A DNA stretch of 50,542 nt. It comes from Desulfobulbaceae bacterium. Its GTDB lineage: Bacteria > Desulfobacterota > Desulfobulbia > Desulfobulbales > Desulfocapsaceae. The notes beneath the pieces were generated by a model. The model was not told the origin of the DNA. It searched no databases and saw nothing but the letters and a program-made list of their open reading frames with translations. Numbering within the stretch: position 1 is the first letter of the stretch; every line of letters starts with the position of its first letter. Position numbers and translations under genes: made by a program. The stretch lies in contig JAABSV010000031.1 in the NCBI GenBank assembly GCA_011390165.1, forward strand, positions 1-50,542, given 5' to 3'. Below are positions 17,566-27,183 of this stretch, one piece after another.

Positions 17566-18524
17566 AAGGTCTTCCGATACCACCAGGGGCGGTTCATGCT
17601 CAATAGTGGGCAGAGGGGTGGTGGCAGTTTCCGGTACGCCATCCCCAGGCTGTAACCGGCCGCCCGGGCAAAAAGGCGCAGGCCGCAGTCGGGGAGAAGA
17701 TGGTATTTCTTCTCCCGCCAGAGGGCGCCAAAGGCCGATCGGACATAGCGGCGGCCGATCCCCGTCGCCTGTCCATAGGTATCCAGCAGCCAGGCCTCGG
17801 AGCGGTGGAGGACGCCAATGTCGAACGAGCGGCGAAATTCCGCCGCCAGGGAGTAGTTGTGGCTGTGGTACACCGCCGCCTCGCTGACGTAGGCCACCCG
17901 GTATCCGGCGACAAGAAGCCTGCCTAGGGTACAGGTATCCTCGCCAAAAATCAAATCGTTCTTGAAGTACCCCACCTCCTGCAGAGCCCCTTTGGCGTAG
18001 GCGGCAAAGGAGTTGGAGATGAAGATGGTGCGAAGACCAAGCCGCTCCCGGTCGGCAAAGCTGCGTACCGCCGCCGCCGCCGGGTAGTTGAAGCGGCGGA
18101 GGTGGTCGGAAAAGGGGCTGGCCTCCGGACCGGCTATCTGTCGGCCGTAGCTGCAGGCGAGGGTCGCATCCGCTGCCAGTGGCGCAATGAGTCTTTTCAG
18201 GCTCTTGGGATTGGCAAGAATTGCATCCTGGGTACAGAAAAGAAGCATCTCCCCCACTGCCCGCTGGGCCAGCATGGTCCGAGTTCCGCCATGGTCAAAC
18301 TCGGCCTGTGCCACCGGCAGGATGGTGGCGCCGTGCTCTTGGCAGATGGCCACCGTCGCATCGCTGGAAGCGGTATCGGCGACGAGGATCTCCTCCGGCT
18401 GCCGCTCCTGTTGGCGAAGGGCGGCAAAAAAGGCCGGCAGGCTGGCCGCACCGTTTCTGGTCGGCAGGAGCAGCGACACGGTGGCTTCTCTTCCTGTTTT
18501 GCTTGCCGGCTGGACTCGGGTCAT
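17559..18524 (-). CDS. Family 2 glycosyltransferase, rhamnosyltransferase-like
   Basis: 321 aa GT-A enzyme. It opens VSLLLPTRNGAASLPAFFAAL, with ILVADTASSDAT (nucleotide-sugar site) and the motif FDHGGTRTMLAQRA then FCTQDAILA, characteristic of dTDP-rhamnose transferases. It probably adds a rhamnose-like sugar to a lipid-linked oligosaccharide on the cytoplasmic face. Start ATG 18524 is preceded by GAGGTGG; a GTG at 18560 is a longer option. It overlaps the downstream glycosylphosphotransferase. Confidence 0.88.
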   Translation of the reverse strand: MTRVQPASKTGREATVSLLLPTRNGAASLPAFFAALRQQERQPEEILVADTASSDATVAICQEHGATILPVAQAEFDHGGTRTMLAQRAVGEMLLFCTQDAILANPKSLKRLIAPLAADATLACSYGRQIAGPEASPFSDHLRRFNYPAAAAVRSFADRERLGLRTIFISNSFAAYAKGALQEVGYFKNDLIFGEDTCTLGRLLVAGYRVAYVSEAAVYHSHNYSLAAEFRRSFDIGVLHRSEAWLLDTYGQATGIGRRYVRSAFGALWREKKYHLLPDCGLRLFARAAGYSLGMAYRKLPPPLCPLLSMNRPWWYRKTLC

Positions 18525-18658
18525 CTCTTTCCACCTCTTCTCGTCTCCGCCCTGGGGCACGGGTACCTCAAGGGGGCACGCTCAACAATACTTCCAGTGG
18601 CCTCCTCTTGCCAGCAGAAGAGGCCATCTCCGCCGGCGGGGCACTTTCTGGCCGATAG
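18525..18658. other. Spacer with imperfect hairpin
   Basis: 134 bp between two glycosyltransferase genes, unusually wide for this run. It holds an imperfect inverted repeat (18599-18624, GGCCTC...GAGGCC arms) without a T-tract. It could slow transcription or mark a rearrangement; nothing else seen. Confidence 0.3.
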
Positions 18659-19480
18659 TCAAAGCCGCAGACAGCGGACAGCCAGCAGTTTCAACAGGGC
18701 CCAAAGCAGGTAGCCTGAAGGGTGCTTGCGGTAAAGAAGCACCTCGTTTGTCGCCGCCAGCAGTTTCAGCCGGCGGGGTACCTGCCGCCGGTTCTTCCGC
18801 CAGCCGCGGCAGTGCCAGGCGACCAGGCGAGGGTCGTAGAGCAGCTGCCAGCCGGCGGCCCGCAGGCGCAGGGAAAGTTCGATATCCTCCTTGTAGAGGA
18901 AAAAATCAGGGTCGAATACCGGCTCGACCATCTCCTGCAAGACCTTCCCCCGACAGCAGAGAAGGGCGCCGCAGACCGCCGGCAGGGCCTCGATCAGCGA
19001 GTATTGGCCACTCTCCACCTCACCCTGGCCACGATCGTACCAGCGGCCGTACCAACGCCGGAAGATACCGGTGGAGTCGATCCGGCCGGTGGCCCGGTTC
19101 TCCAAGGGGTCAAAACCAAGGAGCATCCCGGAGACCACCGCCGCACCGGGGTTCTCCTTGAGCACGGCCACGGCCTGGGCAAGGTAGTCGGGGGGGAGAA
19201 AGGTGTCCGGGTTGAGGAAGACCACCATGCCGTCGGGTCGGCCAAGGGAGTTGTAGGCCAGGTTGTTGCCTGGGCCGTAGCCGATATTCTCGGTGAGCAG
19301 CAGCCCCCACCCCGGTCGACTGGTAAGGTTGTCGAGCCGCTGCAGGTAACCCCGCTCGCTTGAGCCGCAGTCAACCACCAGGAGCGAGTTGATCGGTACC
19401 GACTGCCGCTCGAGGTGGCTGAGACAGATGGGCAGTTCAACGGCGGCATTGTGGCAGACAACGATGACATGAATCCGCAT
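18659..19480 (-). CDS. Family 2 glycosyltransferase (WbbL-like)
   Basis: 273 aa. It starts MRIHVIVVCHNAAVELPICL, with DCGSSERG, the acceptor-side motif NIGYGPGNNLAYN and FLNPDTFLPPD, then FLYKEDIELSLRLRAAGW, the pattern of WbbL/rhamnosyl GT2 enzymes. Start ATG at 19480 follows GGGGGG at about nine bases. It lies in the polysaccharide run between two other GT2 genes. The sugar specificity cannot be read from sequence. Confidence 0.9.
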   Translation of the reverse strand: MRIHVIVVCHNAAVELPICLSHLERQSVPINSLLVVDCGSSERGYLQRLDNLTSRPGWGLLLTENIGYGPGNNLAYNSLGRPDGMVVFLNPDTFLPPDYLAQAVAVLKENPGAAVVSGMLLGFDPLENRATGRIDSTGIFRRWYGRWYDRGQGEVESGQYSLIEALPAVCGALLCCRGKVLQEMVEPVFDPDFFLYKEDIELSLRLRAAGWQLLYDPRLVAWHCRGWRKNRRQVPRRLKLLAATNEVLLYRKHPSGYLLWALLKLLAVRCLRL

Positions 19481-19557
19481 CCCGATATCCCCCCAGAGCA
19501 ACACGCTCCCACCGCCTGGACGGGCGGCCCGTCAGCCTCTTCGCTTCGATGCTGCCC

Positions 19558-20511
19558 TTACTCGAGCTGGCCCTCCGCCCGGTAGACCGTTTTGACGTGG
19601 TACACCGGTTTATTCTGCGACTCGTGGTAGGTCCGGGCCTGCAGCTCGGCAATCAGCCCCAGGGAGACAAACTGGATGCCGATGAAGACCAGCAGGATGG
19701 CGAGAAAGAGCAGCGGCCGGTCGGCCATGGGGATGCCGAAAAACTGTCGCTGGATGGTCATGATCAGGGCGATGAGAAAACCGGTGCCGCCACAGACCAC
19801 CCCCATCAGGCCAAAGACCTGAATTGGCCGGGTGCTGTAGCTGAGGAGAAACTTGACGGTCAAAAGATCAAGAATCACCCGGATGGTCCGGGAAATGCCG
19901 TACTTCGAGGTGCCGAAGCGGCGTGCCCGGTGGTTCACCTTCACCTCGGTAAAAGAGATCCCCATGCCGCTGGCGATGGCCGGGATAAAGCGATGCATCT
20001 CACCGTAGAGCCGGATATTCTTGATCACCTCGCGGTGGAAGGCCTTCAGGGTGCAGCCGTAATCGTGGAGGTTGACGCCGGTGGTCCAGGAGATCACCTT
20101 GTTGGCGATGATTGACGGCAGGCGGCGGTTCAGCCAGGCATCCTTGCGGTCGAATCGCCAGCCGGTGACGACATCGTGGCCGTTGCGGATCTCGGCCAGC
20201 ATCTTCGGGATATCGTGGGGATCGTTTTGCAGGTCGGCGTCCATGGTGATGATCACCTCCCCCCGGGCGTAGTCGAAGCCGGCGGCCATTGCCGCAGTCT
20301 GCCCGAAATTCTTGCGGAAACTGACCACCACTACCCTCGGATCACGGCCCTGAATCTCGCGCAGCAGGGAGAGGCTGCGGTCGCTGCTGCCATCGTCGAT
20401 GAAGACGATCTCGTATTCCTCGCCAATTCCGACCAGCACCTCATTGAGTTCCTGGTAGAGCAGCGGGATATTCTCTTCTTCGTTCAGCAGGGGAACGACA
20501 ACTGAGAGCAT
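19558..20511 (-). CDS. Family 2 glycosyltransferase with C-terminal membrane helices (GtrB/DPM-like)
   Basis: 317 aa. The GT2 domain has VVVPLLNEEENIPLL, FIDDGSSDRS, the DxD-type TMDADLQNDP, and NHRARRFGTSKY. Two C-terminal helices follow (VFGLMGVVCGGTGFLIALI and LFLAILLVFIGIQFVSLGLI), as in polyprenyl-phosphate-sugar synthases. It probably makes an undecaprenyl-phosphate-linked sugar for transfer outside. Start: ATG 20511 has AAGGAG 11 bases away; a TTG immediately before it (20514) sits at the ideal 8 bases and may be used. Gap to the flippase-like gene is 15 bp. Confidence 0.92.
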   Translation of the reverse strand: MLSVVVPLLNEEENIPLLYQELNEVLVGIGEEYEIVFIDDGSSDRSLSLLREIQGRDPRVVVVSFRKNFGQTAAMAAGFDYARGEVIITMDADLQNDPHDIPKMLAEIRNGHDVVTGWRFDRKDAWLNRRLPSIIANKVISWTTGVNLHDYGCTLKAFHREVIKNIRLYGEMHRFIPAIASGMGISFTEVKVNHRARRFGTSKYGISRTIRVILDLLTVKFLLSYSTRPIQVFGLMGVVCGGTGFLIALIMTIQRQFFGIPMADRPLLFLAILLVFIGIQFVSLGLIAELQARTYHESQNKPVYHVKTVYRAEGQLE

Positions 20512-20526
20512 CAAGGCATTGTCTCC

Positions 20527-21648
20527 TTATGGGTGGGGATGGCGATCGCCGGTCGGGGGTTGTTGTTCTCCCGGAATTCCGGGGCGGGGCGTGCCGGCTT
20601 CCCGGTCGAAAGATTCCAGGTGGTGCTCCAGGCGGTGTTCCTGGCGGTAGGCCAGGTAGCTGATAAAGCCGAGGCCACCTACCGCCAGCAACTTCAGGCG
20701 GAGCAGCAGCCCCATGGCCAGCGATTCGGCGGCATCAACCCCGACCAGCAGAAAATAAAAAACGAACACCGATTCGAAATAGCCGAGATTGCCCAGCAGG
20801 GTGACCGGGATATGGGCCACCAGCATGATCGCCGGCACCAGGGCGCAGACCGCCAGAAAGTTTACCTCGACATGGAAGGCCTTGAAGGCGGTGTAGACGT
20901 TGAGCCAGGTTAGCAGGTAATAAAAGACGGTCCAGATGATCAGTCGGCCGGGAAAGCGGCGGTCGCGACGGGCAGCGGCCATGGTCAGCCCAATCTCGTT
21001 TTTCAACCCCTGCAGGCGGCTGGCAATTGTCTGGTAGAATTTTTCCAGAGCCCTCCCCAACCGGCGCAAAAGTGGTGACGACCGTCGCCCCAGAGCGGCA
21101 AAGGTCCAGGCAGTCAGCCGGTTCGGCCAGGCCAGGGGGGCAGTTGCCCGCCACACCCAGAAGAGGAGCAAAAGGAGAAGCAGGCCAACCACTGCCGGCA
21201 CCAGCACATAGAGGTTGCCGTAGAGGGCCGGTTGCAAAAGGGGGGCCAGGGCCACCAGAAGAAGAAGGAGAACCAACCCGGAAAACCGCTCGATAAAGAT
21301 GCTGATCGCCGCAAAAGACTGATTTTCCAGAAGGCGTCCGGCGTAGTAGAGGCGAACCACATCGCCACCCACCGTCGAGGGGAGGATATTGGAAAAGAAG
21401 TAGCCGATCAGATATATTCTGAACAACTGCCGGTAGGAGAGCGCTTTCCCCTTCAGATCGAGAATCAGTTTCCATTTGGCACAACTGGCCGCCACCATCA
21501 CCAGGCTCACCACCACGGTCAGGGAGAAGTAGCCCCAGTCCAGCCGGGCAAAGACGGTGAGCAACTCGCCGGTTTTGACGAAGGAGAAGAGGATGGCAAA
21601 GAAGAGGCCGCTGATCAGCAGCTTCAGCAGCAGTTTACCGGCCTTCAA
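20527..21648 (-). CDS. Lysylphosphatidylglycerol synthase TM-domain-like membrane protein (UPF0104/YbhN, flippase-like)
   Basis: 373 aa with about eight hydrophobic segments and the family motif YLIGYFFSNILPSTVGGDVVRLYYAGRL, cited here only in part (NILPSTVGGDVVR). It resembles the integral membrane half of MprF/AglD without the aminoacyl-transfer domain. In this position, beside GT2 and glycosylphosphotransferase genes, a role in lipid-linked sugar handling is likely but inferred. The C-terminal tail is Pro/His-rich and cytoplasmic. Confidence 0.88.
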   Translation of the reverse strand: MKAGKLLLKLLISGLFFAILFSFVKTGELLTVFARLDWGYFSLTVVVSLVMVAASCAKWKLILDLKGKALSYRQLFRIYLIGYFFSNILPSTVGGDVVRLYYAGRLLENQSFAAISIFIERFSGLVLLLLLVALAPLLQPALYGNLYVLVPAVVGLLLLLLLFWVWRATAPLAWPNRLTAWTFAALGRRSSPLLRRLGRALEKFYQTIASRLQGLKNEIGLTMAAARRDRRFPGRLIIWTVFYYLLTWLNVYTAFKAFHVEVNFLAVCALVPAIMLVAHIPVTLLGNLGYFESVFVFYFLLVGVDAAESLAMGLLLRLKLLAVGGLGFISYLAYRQEHRLEHHLESFDREAGTPRPGIPGEQQPPTGDRHPHP

Positions 21649-21654
21649 GGCTGT

Positions 21655-21873
21655 TCACCGGCCATCATTGGCTTCAGACCTCGCCTTCAGCCAACCGAGA
21701 CGGACAAAGTACTGCTGGCCACAATCCTGCCAGCGGTCACAGTGGGCACCAATGGCACTTCTCGGGTAGTTTTTGCCCTCCCCCTTCTCCACCCGGCAAA
21801 GTCCCCCTTCCAGATCGAGCAGGCGAAAATGGCGGCAACGCAGACAGCAGGGAGTTGAAGTGGCGCTCTTCAT
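21655..21873 (-). CDS. Small cysteine-rich protein
   Basis: 72 aa from ATG 21873, set exactly between fabD (4-base gap) and the flippase-like gene (6-base gap), which supports it as real. Six cysteines occur as CCLRCRHFRL, GLCRVEKG, HCDRWQDCGQQYF; the pattern CCxxC...GxC...HCDxW looks like a compact metal-binding (zinc or iron-sulfur) fold. I do not recognise a named family. Similar short Cys-rich ORFs are easily missed in annotation. Confidence 0.7.
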   Translation of the reverse strand: MKSATSTPCCLRCRHFRLLDLEGGLCRVEKGEGKNYPRSAIGAHCDRWQDCGQQYFVRLGWLKARSEANDGR

Positions 21874-21877
21874 CGGC

Positions 21878-22828
21878 TTACCCGGCATTAAGAAGGCTGA
21901 GGGTCTGCTCGAGACTTTCCGGGTTGTCCAGCTGCAGGGCGGTGACTCGGCTTCCCTTCGGGACAATTTTCCTGATCATCCCCTTCAACACCGCCTTCGG
22001 CCCGACCTCGATGAAGGTGTCCACCTCGTCGGCCAGCATCGCCTGGATAATCGCGCACCACTGTACCCGGGAGACGATCTGCCTCGCCATCAGATCCTTC
22101 ATTTTCCCCGGCTCACGCTCCAGCTTGCCGGTGAGGTTGAAATAGACCGGCACAGCCGGCGGCTGGAAAAAAATATCGGTTAAAAAGTCGGAGAAATCGG
22201 GGACCGCACCGGCCATCAGCGGGGAGTGGTTGGCAATACTGACGTTAAGCGGCACCACCCGTGCCCCCATCTCCTCAAACTGGGCGGAAACCAGCGCCAG
22301 GGCCTCCGGTGAGCCGGCCAGTACCGTCTGTTCCGGGGTGTTATGGTTGGCCGGGGTGATCAGTCCCTCACCCTGGTACTGGGCCAGCACTGACTCGATT
22401 CGGCTGATTTCGAGGCCGAGAACGGCACGCATTGCCCCGGGGTGGGCCCTCCCCTCGCGCTCCATCAGCGCCCCTCGTTTGGCGACCAGGCGGATGGTGT
22501 CTTCCAGCCGCAAGACGCCGGCGGCATAGAGGGCGGAATATTCACCAAGGCTGTGGCCGGCAAAACAGCTGATTGCCACCCCATCGGGGAGTGCGTCGCG
22601 AAAGGCCTGCCAGCAGATGAGGTTGGCGGTGGTCAGGGCCGGCTGGAGATGGCTGGCCCGGGTCAATTCCTCCATCGGCCCGTCGTGGCAGAGCCTGCCG
22701 ATGGGAAGTTCGGCGCAGGCCTCGGCCGTGGCCAGAAGAGCGGCACAGGCCGGCTTGGTGTTGACAAATTCCTCCCCCATGCCGAGATACTGCGATCCCT
22801 GGCCGGGGAAGAGAACGGCAATTTTCAT
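21878..22828 (-). CDS. fabD: Malonyl-CoA:ACP transacylase
   Basis: 316 aa. It has the N-terminal LFPGQGSQYLGMG, the nucleophile serine in FAGHSLGEYSAL, the active-site His in NVSIANHSPLMAGA and conserved EVGPKAVLKGM. It loads malonyl onto acyl carrier protein for fatty acid synthesis. The other fab genes are not adjacent, which is unusual; instead it lies between lspA (4-base ATGA overlap) and the small Cys-rich gene. Confidence 0.96.
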   Translation of the reverse strand: MKIAVLFPGQGSQYLGMGEEFVNTKPACAALLATAEACAELPIGRLCHDGPMEELTRASHLQPALTTANLICWQAFRDALPDGVAISCFAGHSLGEYSALYAAGVLRLEDTIRLVAKRGALMEREGRAHPGAMRAVLGLEISRIESVLAQYQGEGLITPANHNTPEQTVLAGSPEALALVSAQFEEMGARVVPLNVSIANHSPLMAGAVPDFSDFLTDIFFQPPAVPVYFNLTGKLEREPGKMKDLMARQIVSRVQWCAIIQAMLADEVDTFIEVGPKAVLKGMIRKIVPKGSRVTALQLDNPESLEQTLSLLNAG

Positions 22829-23310
22829 TGTTTATCCTCCGTGTCTCTGTTCCTGAGTTCCAGGACATTGGTGATGATGAACAGTCCGGCGCCCAGGCAG
22901 ATCGCCGAGTCGGCGATATTGAAGGCCGGCCAGTGGGCCTTGCCAAGGTAAAAGTCGAGAAAATCGATCACCGCCCCGTAACGGACCCGATCAATCAGAT
23001 TCCCAGCCGCACCGCCGACGATCAGAGCCAGGGCGAGGCTGTAGAGGCGGTTGTCGTGCCGCAGCCGCCAGTTGACAACGGTGAGGCCGACCATCGCCGC
23101 CCCCCCCACCGCCAGGAAAAAATAGTGGCGCCAGGGAGAGTCGACATCGGCGAGAAGAGAAAAGGCGGCCCCGGGGTTGGTCACATAGACCAGGTTGAAA
23201 AAGCCGGCAATGACCTCCTGCCGCTGGTAGAGGCTGAAGTTGGCCACCACCCATGCCTTGCTCAGTTGGTCGGCAGCCAGCACCGCGATGATCACCAGCG
23301 GGTAGAGCAT
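22825..23310 (-). CDS. lspA: Lipoprotein signal peptidase
   Basis: 161 aa with four membrane helices. The two catalytic aspartates sit in GNLIDRVRYGAVIDFLD and AFNIADSAICLGA; the early motif DQLSKAWV and NPGAAFSLL are typical. It cleaves prolipoprotein signal peptides after lipidation. It follows ileS by 6 bases, the common ileS-lspA pairing, and overlaps fabD by ATGA. Confidence 0.97.
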   Translation of the reverse strand: MLYPLVIIAVLAADQLSKAWVVANFSLYQRQEVIAGFFNLVYVTNPGAAFSLLADVDSPWRHYFFLAVGGAAMVGLTVVNWRLRHDNRLYSLALALIVGGAAGNLIDRVRYGAVIDFLDFYLGKAHWPAFNIADSAICLGAGLFIITNVLELRNRDTEDKQ

Positions 23311-23316
23311 CGGCCC

Positions 23317-26127
23317 TTAAGCCTGCTCCGGCAGGGAGGCCACCACCTCGGCACAGCGGTGGCAGAGTTGCGGATGGTGGCTGTCGCAACCAACGCTCGT
23401 TTCGCGGAGCCAGCAGCGGGCGCACTTGTCTCCGACCGAGCGCCGGACCTGAATGGACAGCCAGGACATCTCCTCGGCAACCACCCGTACCCCGACCGGG
23501 GCGGAATCCGGGTCGAACTCACCGAGTTCGGAAACGATCAGGATCTCTTTCAAGAGCGTCCTCTCCCGTTGGAGAAATTCACCCGGTTCGCCGTGGGCGG
23601 CCAGCTCGACTGCAGCCTCCAGGGAATGGCCTATCTCCTTCTGCTGTCTGGCCAGTTCCAGAACCTTGGTGATTTCCGCCCGAATCTTCAGCAACCTGCT
23701 CCACTTCTCGTCAAGCTCCGGTGGGAAATCGACAGCCGGCGGCGGTTTGGCGGTGACAAAGTGGATTTCCTCCTCGTGGCGGGAGCCCTGTCCATAGAGG
23801 CTCTCCCAGGCCTCCTCAGCGGTGAAGGAGAGGATGGGGCTCATCAGGCGCAGCAGGCCGTCGAGGATGGTGAAGAGAACGGTTTGGGCTGCCCGCCGCC
23901 CCGGCGCATCGGGTGCCGAGGCATAGAGGCGGTCCTTGATGATATCGAGATAGAGGGCACTGAGGGTGGTGCCGCAGAAGGAGTTCAGGGAGTGGTAGAC
24001 GGTATGGAACTCGTAGCGGCGGTAGGCCTCCATGATCCGTTGGTGCAGTTCGGCAAATCTGGTCAGAACCCAGCGGTCCAACTCGGGCAACTCCGCCACC
24101 GCCACTGCCATTTCCGGCCGGAAGTCGCCGAGATTGCCGAGCAGATAGCGAATGGTGTTGCGGATCTTGCGGTAGGTGTCGGCCACCTGGCGAAGGATCT
24201 CGTCGGAGACCTTGACGTCATCGCGATAATCCTCGCTGGCCACCCAGAGGCGGAGGATTTCGGCACCGTACTCTTCGATCACCTCGGCCGGCACCACCAC
24301 ATTGCCCACCGATTTGGACATCTTCTTGCCCTGGCCGTCCACCACATAACCGTGGGTAAGAACTCCCTTGAAGGGGGCCCGGCCCCGGGTGCCGGTGGAG
24401 GTGAGCAGGGAACTCTGGAACCAGCCGCGGTGCTGGTCGGTCCCCTCCAGGTAGAGGTCGGCCGGTGAGCGCAGCTCCGGCCGTCGTTCGCAGACCGCCG
24501 CATGGCTCACTCCGGAGTCGAACCAGACATCGAGGATATCCTCCTCCTTAGTGAAGGCGTCGCCACCGCAGCTGTCGCAACGCGTCCCCGGCGGCAGGAA
24601 GTCGGCAAGATCGTGGCTGAACCAGGCATCGGCCCCCTCACTCTGGAAGAGGCGGTCGATGTTGGCCACCAGTTCCTCGCTGCGCACCACCTCGCCACAG
24701 GCGGTGCAGGTGACCAGGGTAAGCGGTACCCCCCAACTGCGCTGACGGGAGAGGCACCAGTCGGGGCGGGCGGCAACCAGGCTGTGGATCCGCTGCATCC
24801 CCCAGGAGGGAATCCAGGCCACCTCGCTGATCGCCTGCAGGGCCTTGTCGCGCAGACCGTTCTTCTCCATGGCGATGAACCACTGGGGGGTGGCCCGGTA
24901 GATCACCGGTTTCTTGCAGCGCCAGCAGTGCGGGTAGCTGTGGGAAACCACGTTTTCGTGGGCCAGCCGGCCGGCAGCGGCCAGATCGTCGCAGATCGGT
25001 CGGTTCACCGTCGGGATCTGCTGCCCGGCATAGGCCCCTGCCTCGGCGGTGAAACGCCCTTCGTCGTCCACCGGCGAGAGCACCTCCAGACCGTAGCGGA
25101 GACCGGTCTGGTAGTCGTCGGCACCGTGGCCGGGGGCGGTGTGGACGCAGCCGGTACCGGCATCGACGGTGACGTAGTCGGCCAGCACCAGCAGCGAGGC
25201 CCGGTCGACAAAGGGGTGGCGGCAGCTGCGTTGCTCAAAGGGTTTGGCCCCGAAGGTGGCGACTATCCGGCCGTCGGTACGGCCGCTGGTAGCCAGCACC
25301 GTGGCCACCAGCTCTTTGGCCATGATCCAGATCTCGTCATCCACCGCCACCGCTGCATAGACCAGCTCCGGGTGCAGGGCGACGGCGAGGTTGGCCGGCA
25401 GGGTCCAAGGGGTGGTGGTCCAGATGAGAAAGAAGACCTTGCCGCCGCTGAGGGCCGGGTCGATGTCGCTGAGATCGTCGTCAGCGGGAAATTTGACGTA
25501 GATGGAGGGGGAGGTGTGGTTGTGGTACTCCACCTCCGCCTCGGCCAGGGCCGTGGTGCAGGTAGAACACCAGTAGACCGGCTTGCGGTTGCGAACTACC
25601 GCCCCGGAGAGGAGAAAGGCATTGAACTCCCGGGCGATGGTCGCCTCGTAGTCGTAGGCAATGGTCAGATAGGGGTTGTCCCAGTCGCCGAGAACCCCCA
25701 GGCGTTTGAACTGCTCCCTCTGGATCTTGATCCACTTTTCCGCATATTGCCGACAGGCCCGCCGTTTTGAAAGTTTTGGGATGGTCCTCTTCTTGTCGCC
25801 CAGTTCCTTGTCGACATTGTGCTCGATGGGCAGTCCATGACAGTCCCAGCCGGGAATATAGGGGGCATTGAAGCCGGCCAGCCGTTTCGAACGGAGAATG
25901 ATATCCTTTAGGATCTTGTTGAAGGCGGTACCGAGGTGGATATTGCCGTTGGCGTAGGGAGGGCCGTCGTGGAGCACAAAGAGTGGCCGGTCGCCGGCGG
26001 CGGTCTGGATCCGCTCGTAGAGGCGCTCCTTCTCCCAACGCTTGAGGATTTGCGGCTCGCGCTGGGTCAGATTGGCCTTCATGGCAAAGTCGGTGCGGGG
26101 GAGGTTGAGAGTATCCCGATAATCCAT
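23317..26127 (-). CDS. ileS: Isoleucyl-tRNA synthetase
   Basis: 936 aa class I synthetase. The HIGH-type motif is PPYANGNIHLGTAF, KMSKS is intact (GKKMSKSVGN), the CP1 editing domain has TTPWTLPANLAV and GTGCVHTAPGHGADDY, and the C-terminal zinc finger has CARCW and CHRC. Start: ATG 26127 lies nine bases after GGAG; ATG 26133 is three bases away and less likely. First gene of the ileS-lspA-fabD-polysaccharide run. Confidence 0.97.
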   Translation of the reverse strand: MDYRDTLNLPRTDFAMKANLTQREPQILKRWEKERLYERIQTAAGDRPLFVLHDGPPYANGNIHLGTAFNKILKDIILRSKRLAGFNAPYIPGWDCHGLPIEHNVDKELGDKKRTIPKLSKRRACRQYAEKWIKIQREQFKRLGVLGDWDNPYLTIAYDYEATIAREFNAFLLSGAVVRNRKPVYWCSTCTTALAEAEVEYHNHTSPSIYVKFPADDDLSDIDPALSGGKVFFLIWTTTPWTLPANLAVALHPELVYAAVAVDDEIWIMAKELVATVLATSGRTDGRIVATFGAKPFEQRSCRHPFVDRASLLVLADYVTVDAGTGCVHTAPGHGADDYQTGLRYGLEVLSPVDDEGRFTAEAGAYAGQQIPTVNRPICDDLAAAGRLAHENVVSHSYPHCWRCKKPVIYRATPQWFIAMEKNGLRDKALQAISEVAWIPSWGMQRIHSLVAARPDWCLSRQRSWGVPLTLVTCTACGEVVRSEELVANIDRLFQSEGADAWFSHDLADFLPPGTRCDSCGGDAFTKEEDILDVWFDSGVSHAAVCERRPELRSPADLYLEGTDQHRGWFQSSLLTSTGTRGRAPFKGVLTHGYVVDGQGKKMSKSVGNVVVPAEVIEEYGAEILRLWVASEDYRDDVKVSDEILRQVADTYRKIRNTIRYLLGNLGDFRPEMAVAVAELPELDRWVLTRFAELHQRIMEAYRRYEFHTVYHSLNSFCGTTLSALYLDIIKDRLYASAPDAPGRRAAQTVLFTILDGLLRLMSPILSFTAEEAWESLYGQGSRHEEEIHFVTAKPPPAVDFPPELDEKWSRLLKIRAEITKVLELARQQKEIGHSLEAAVELAAHGEPGEFLQRERTLLKEILIVSELGEFDPDSAPVGVRVVAEEMSWLSIQVRRSVGDKCARCWLRETSVGCDSHHPQLCHRCAEVVASLPEQA

Positions 26128-26481
26128 GATCATTTTCTCCTTACGAAACAGGCCGGTCAGCGTCGGCAGCGGTGGCTTGGGCAGGCTGGTTCTGGTCTGG
26201 GCGTTTTCTATGCCTTGCTCGGCAACTGCTCTCATCCCCGAACGTCGGGGGAAAGAACAAAAGTTTCCAGAATACCAGCTAAACCTTAAGTTGCAAGGGT
26301 AAATTATTACAGGCTGCCGGCTCCGCAGATAAAATCGCAAACCCTTCAACAACTTAAAATCAACTGTCGGTGACTACAGAGATTGCGTTTCCCGGGCGGA
26401 TACTTTATATTTCCCCGGATTATTGTTGTTATTACATTTTTTGCCGTTCTCCCTCCTCGCTCACCGGTACCGCAGGAAACG
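26128..26481. other. Divergent intergenic region (ileS / ftsE)
   Basis: About 350 bp with no gene. It contains a GC-rich hairpin (26236-26250, CCCCGA/TCGGGG arms, 3-base loop) in the ileS leader, a probable ileS promoter, and an AT-rich stretch (26401-26445) likely to hold the ftsE promoter. No T-box or riboswitch seen. Confidence 0.5.
26269..26296 (-). promoter_or_regulatory. Candidate ileS promoter
   Basis: On the minus strand TTGCAA (26296-26291), a 16-base spacer, then TATTCT (26274-26269); four of six matches in each element. It lies about 140 bases before the ileS start and upstream of the leader hairpin. Confidence 0.4.
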
Positions 26482-27183
26482 ATGAACAGACAACTCCACT
26501 CCCCACCGATGATCGAATTGATCAAGGTCTCCAAGCAATACCCACCGGACGTCGTCGCCCTCAAGGAGGTCTCGCTGAGCATCGCCACCGGCGAAATGTT
26601 CTTTGTTATCGGCCGGAGCGGCGCCGGCAAAACCACCCTGTTGAAGCTCATCTGTTCCATGGAGACGCCCAGTAACGGCCTGATCGAGATCGCCGGCCAG
26701 CCCATCCACCAGCTGAAGGGGCGGCATCGGGCCAAGTTGCGGCAGCGGATCGGGGTGGCCTATCAGGACTTCAAACTGCTCATTGACCGGACCACTGCCG
26801 AAAATATTGCCATCTCCATGGAAGTTTCCTATAAAAAACCGCAACTTATCCGAAAACGAGTGCGCAGCCTGCTCGAGCAGCTTGATCTGGCCGACAAGCA
26901 TGACAGCATCACCGGCGAACTTTCCCGGGGTGAGCAGCAACGGGTGACCCTGGCCCGGGCCATTGCCAACTCGCCGGCCATCATCCTGGTGGATGAGCCC
27001 ACCGGCAACCTTGATGCCGCCACCACCGAGCGGGTAATGAATCTGCTCCACAAGTGCAACAAAAGCGGGGCCACTGTGGTGATCGCCACCCACGACGACA
27101 GCATCTATCGTGACACCAGCCACCGGGTCCTGGAACTGCGCACCGGCCGTCTGGTCAACCCGGTAGAAGAGGTGAGCGGATGA
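26482..27183 (+). CDS. ftsE: Cell division ATP-binding protein FtsE
   Basis: 233 aa ABC ATPase. Walker A is GRSGAGKTT, the Q-loop is [13 protein letters not shown], the signature is LSRGEQQRV and Walker [12 protein letters not shown], all close to FtsE. With FtsX it forms the divisome complex that activates septal murein hydrolases through EnvC. Start ATG 26482 has AGGA five bases upstream. It overlaps ftsX by 4 bases. Confidence 0.95.
   Translation: MNRQLHSPPMIELIKVSKQYPPDVVALKEVSLSIATGEMFFVIGRSGAGKTTLLKLICSMETPSNGLIEIAGQPIHQLKGRHRAKLRQRIGVAYQDFKLLIDRTTAENIAISMEVSYKKPQLIRKRVRSLLEQLDLADKHDSITGELSRGEQQRVTLARAIANSPAIILVDEPTGNLDAATTERVMNLLHKCNKSGATVVIATHDDSIYRDTSHRVLELRTGRLVNPVEEVSG

Noticed and set aside
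26128..26268. T-box or attenuator before ileS
   Set aside because: A hairpin is present but no T-box sequence, no specifier-loop architecture and no terminator T-tract.
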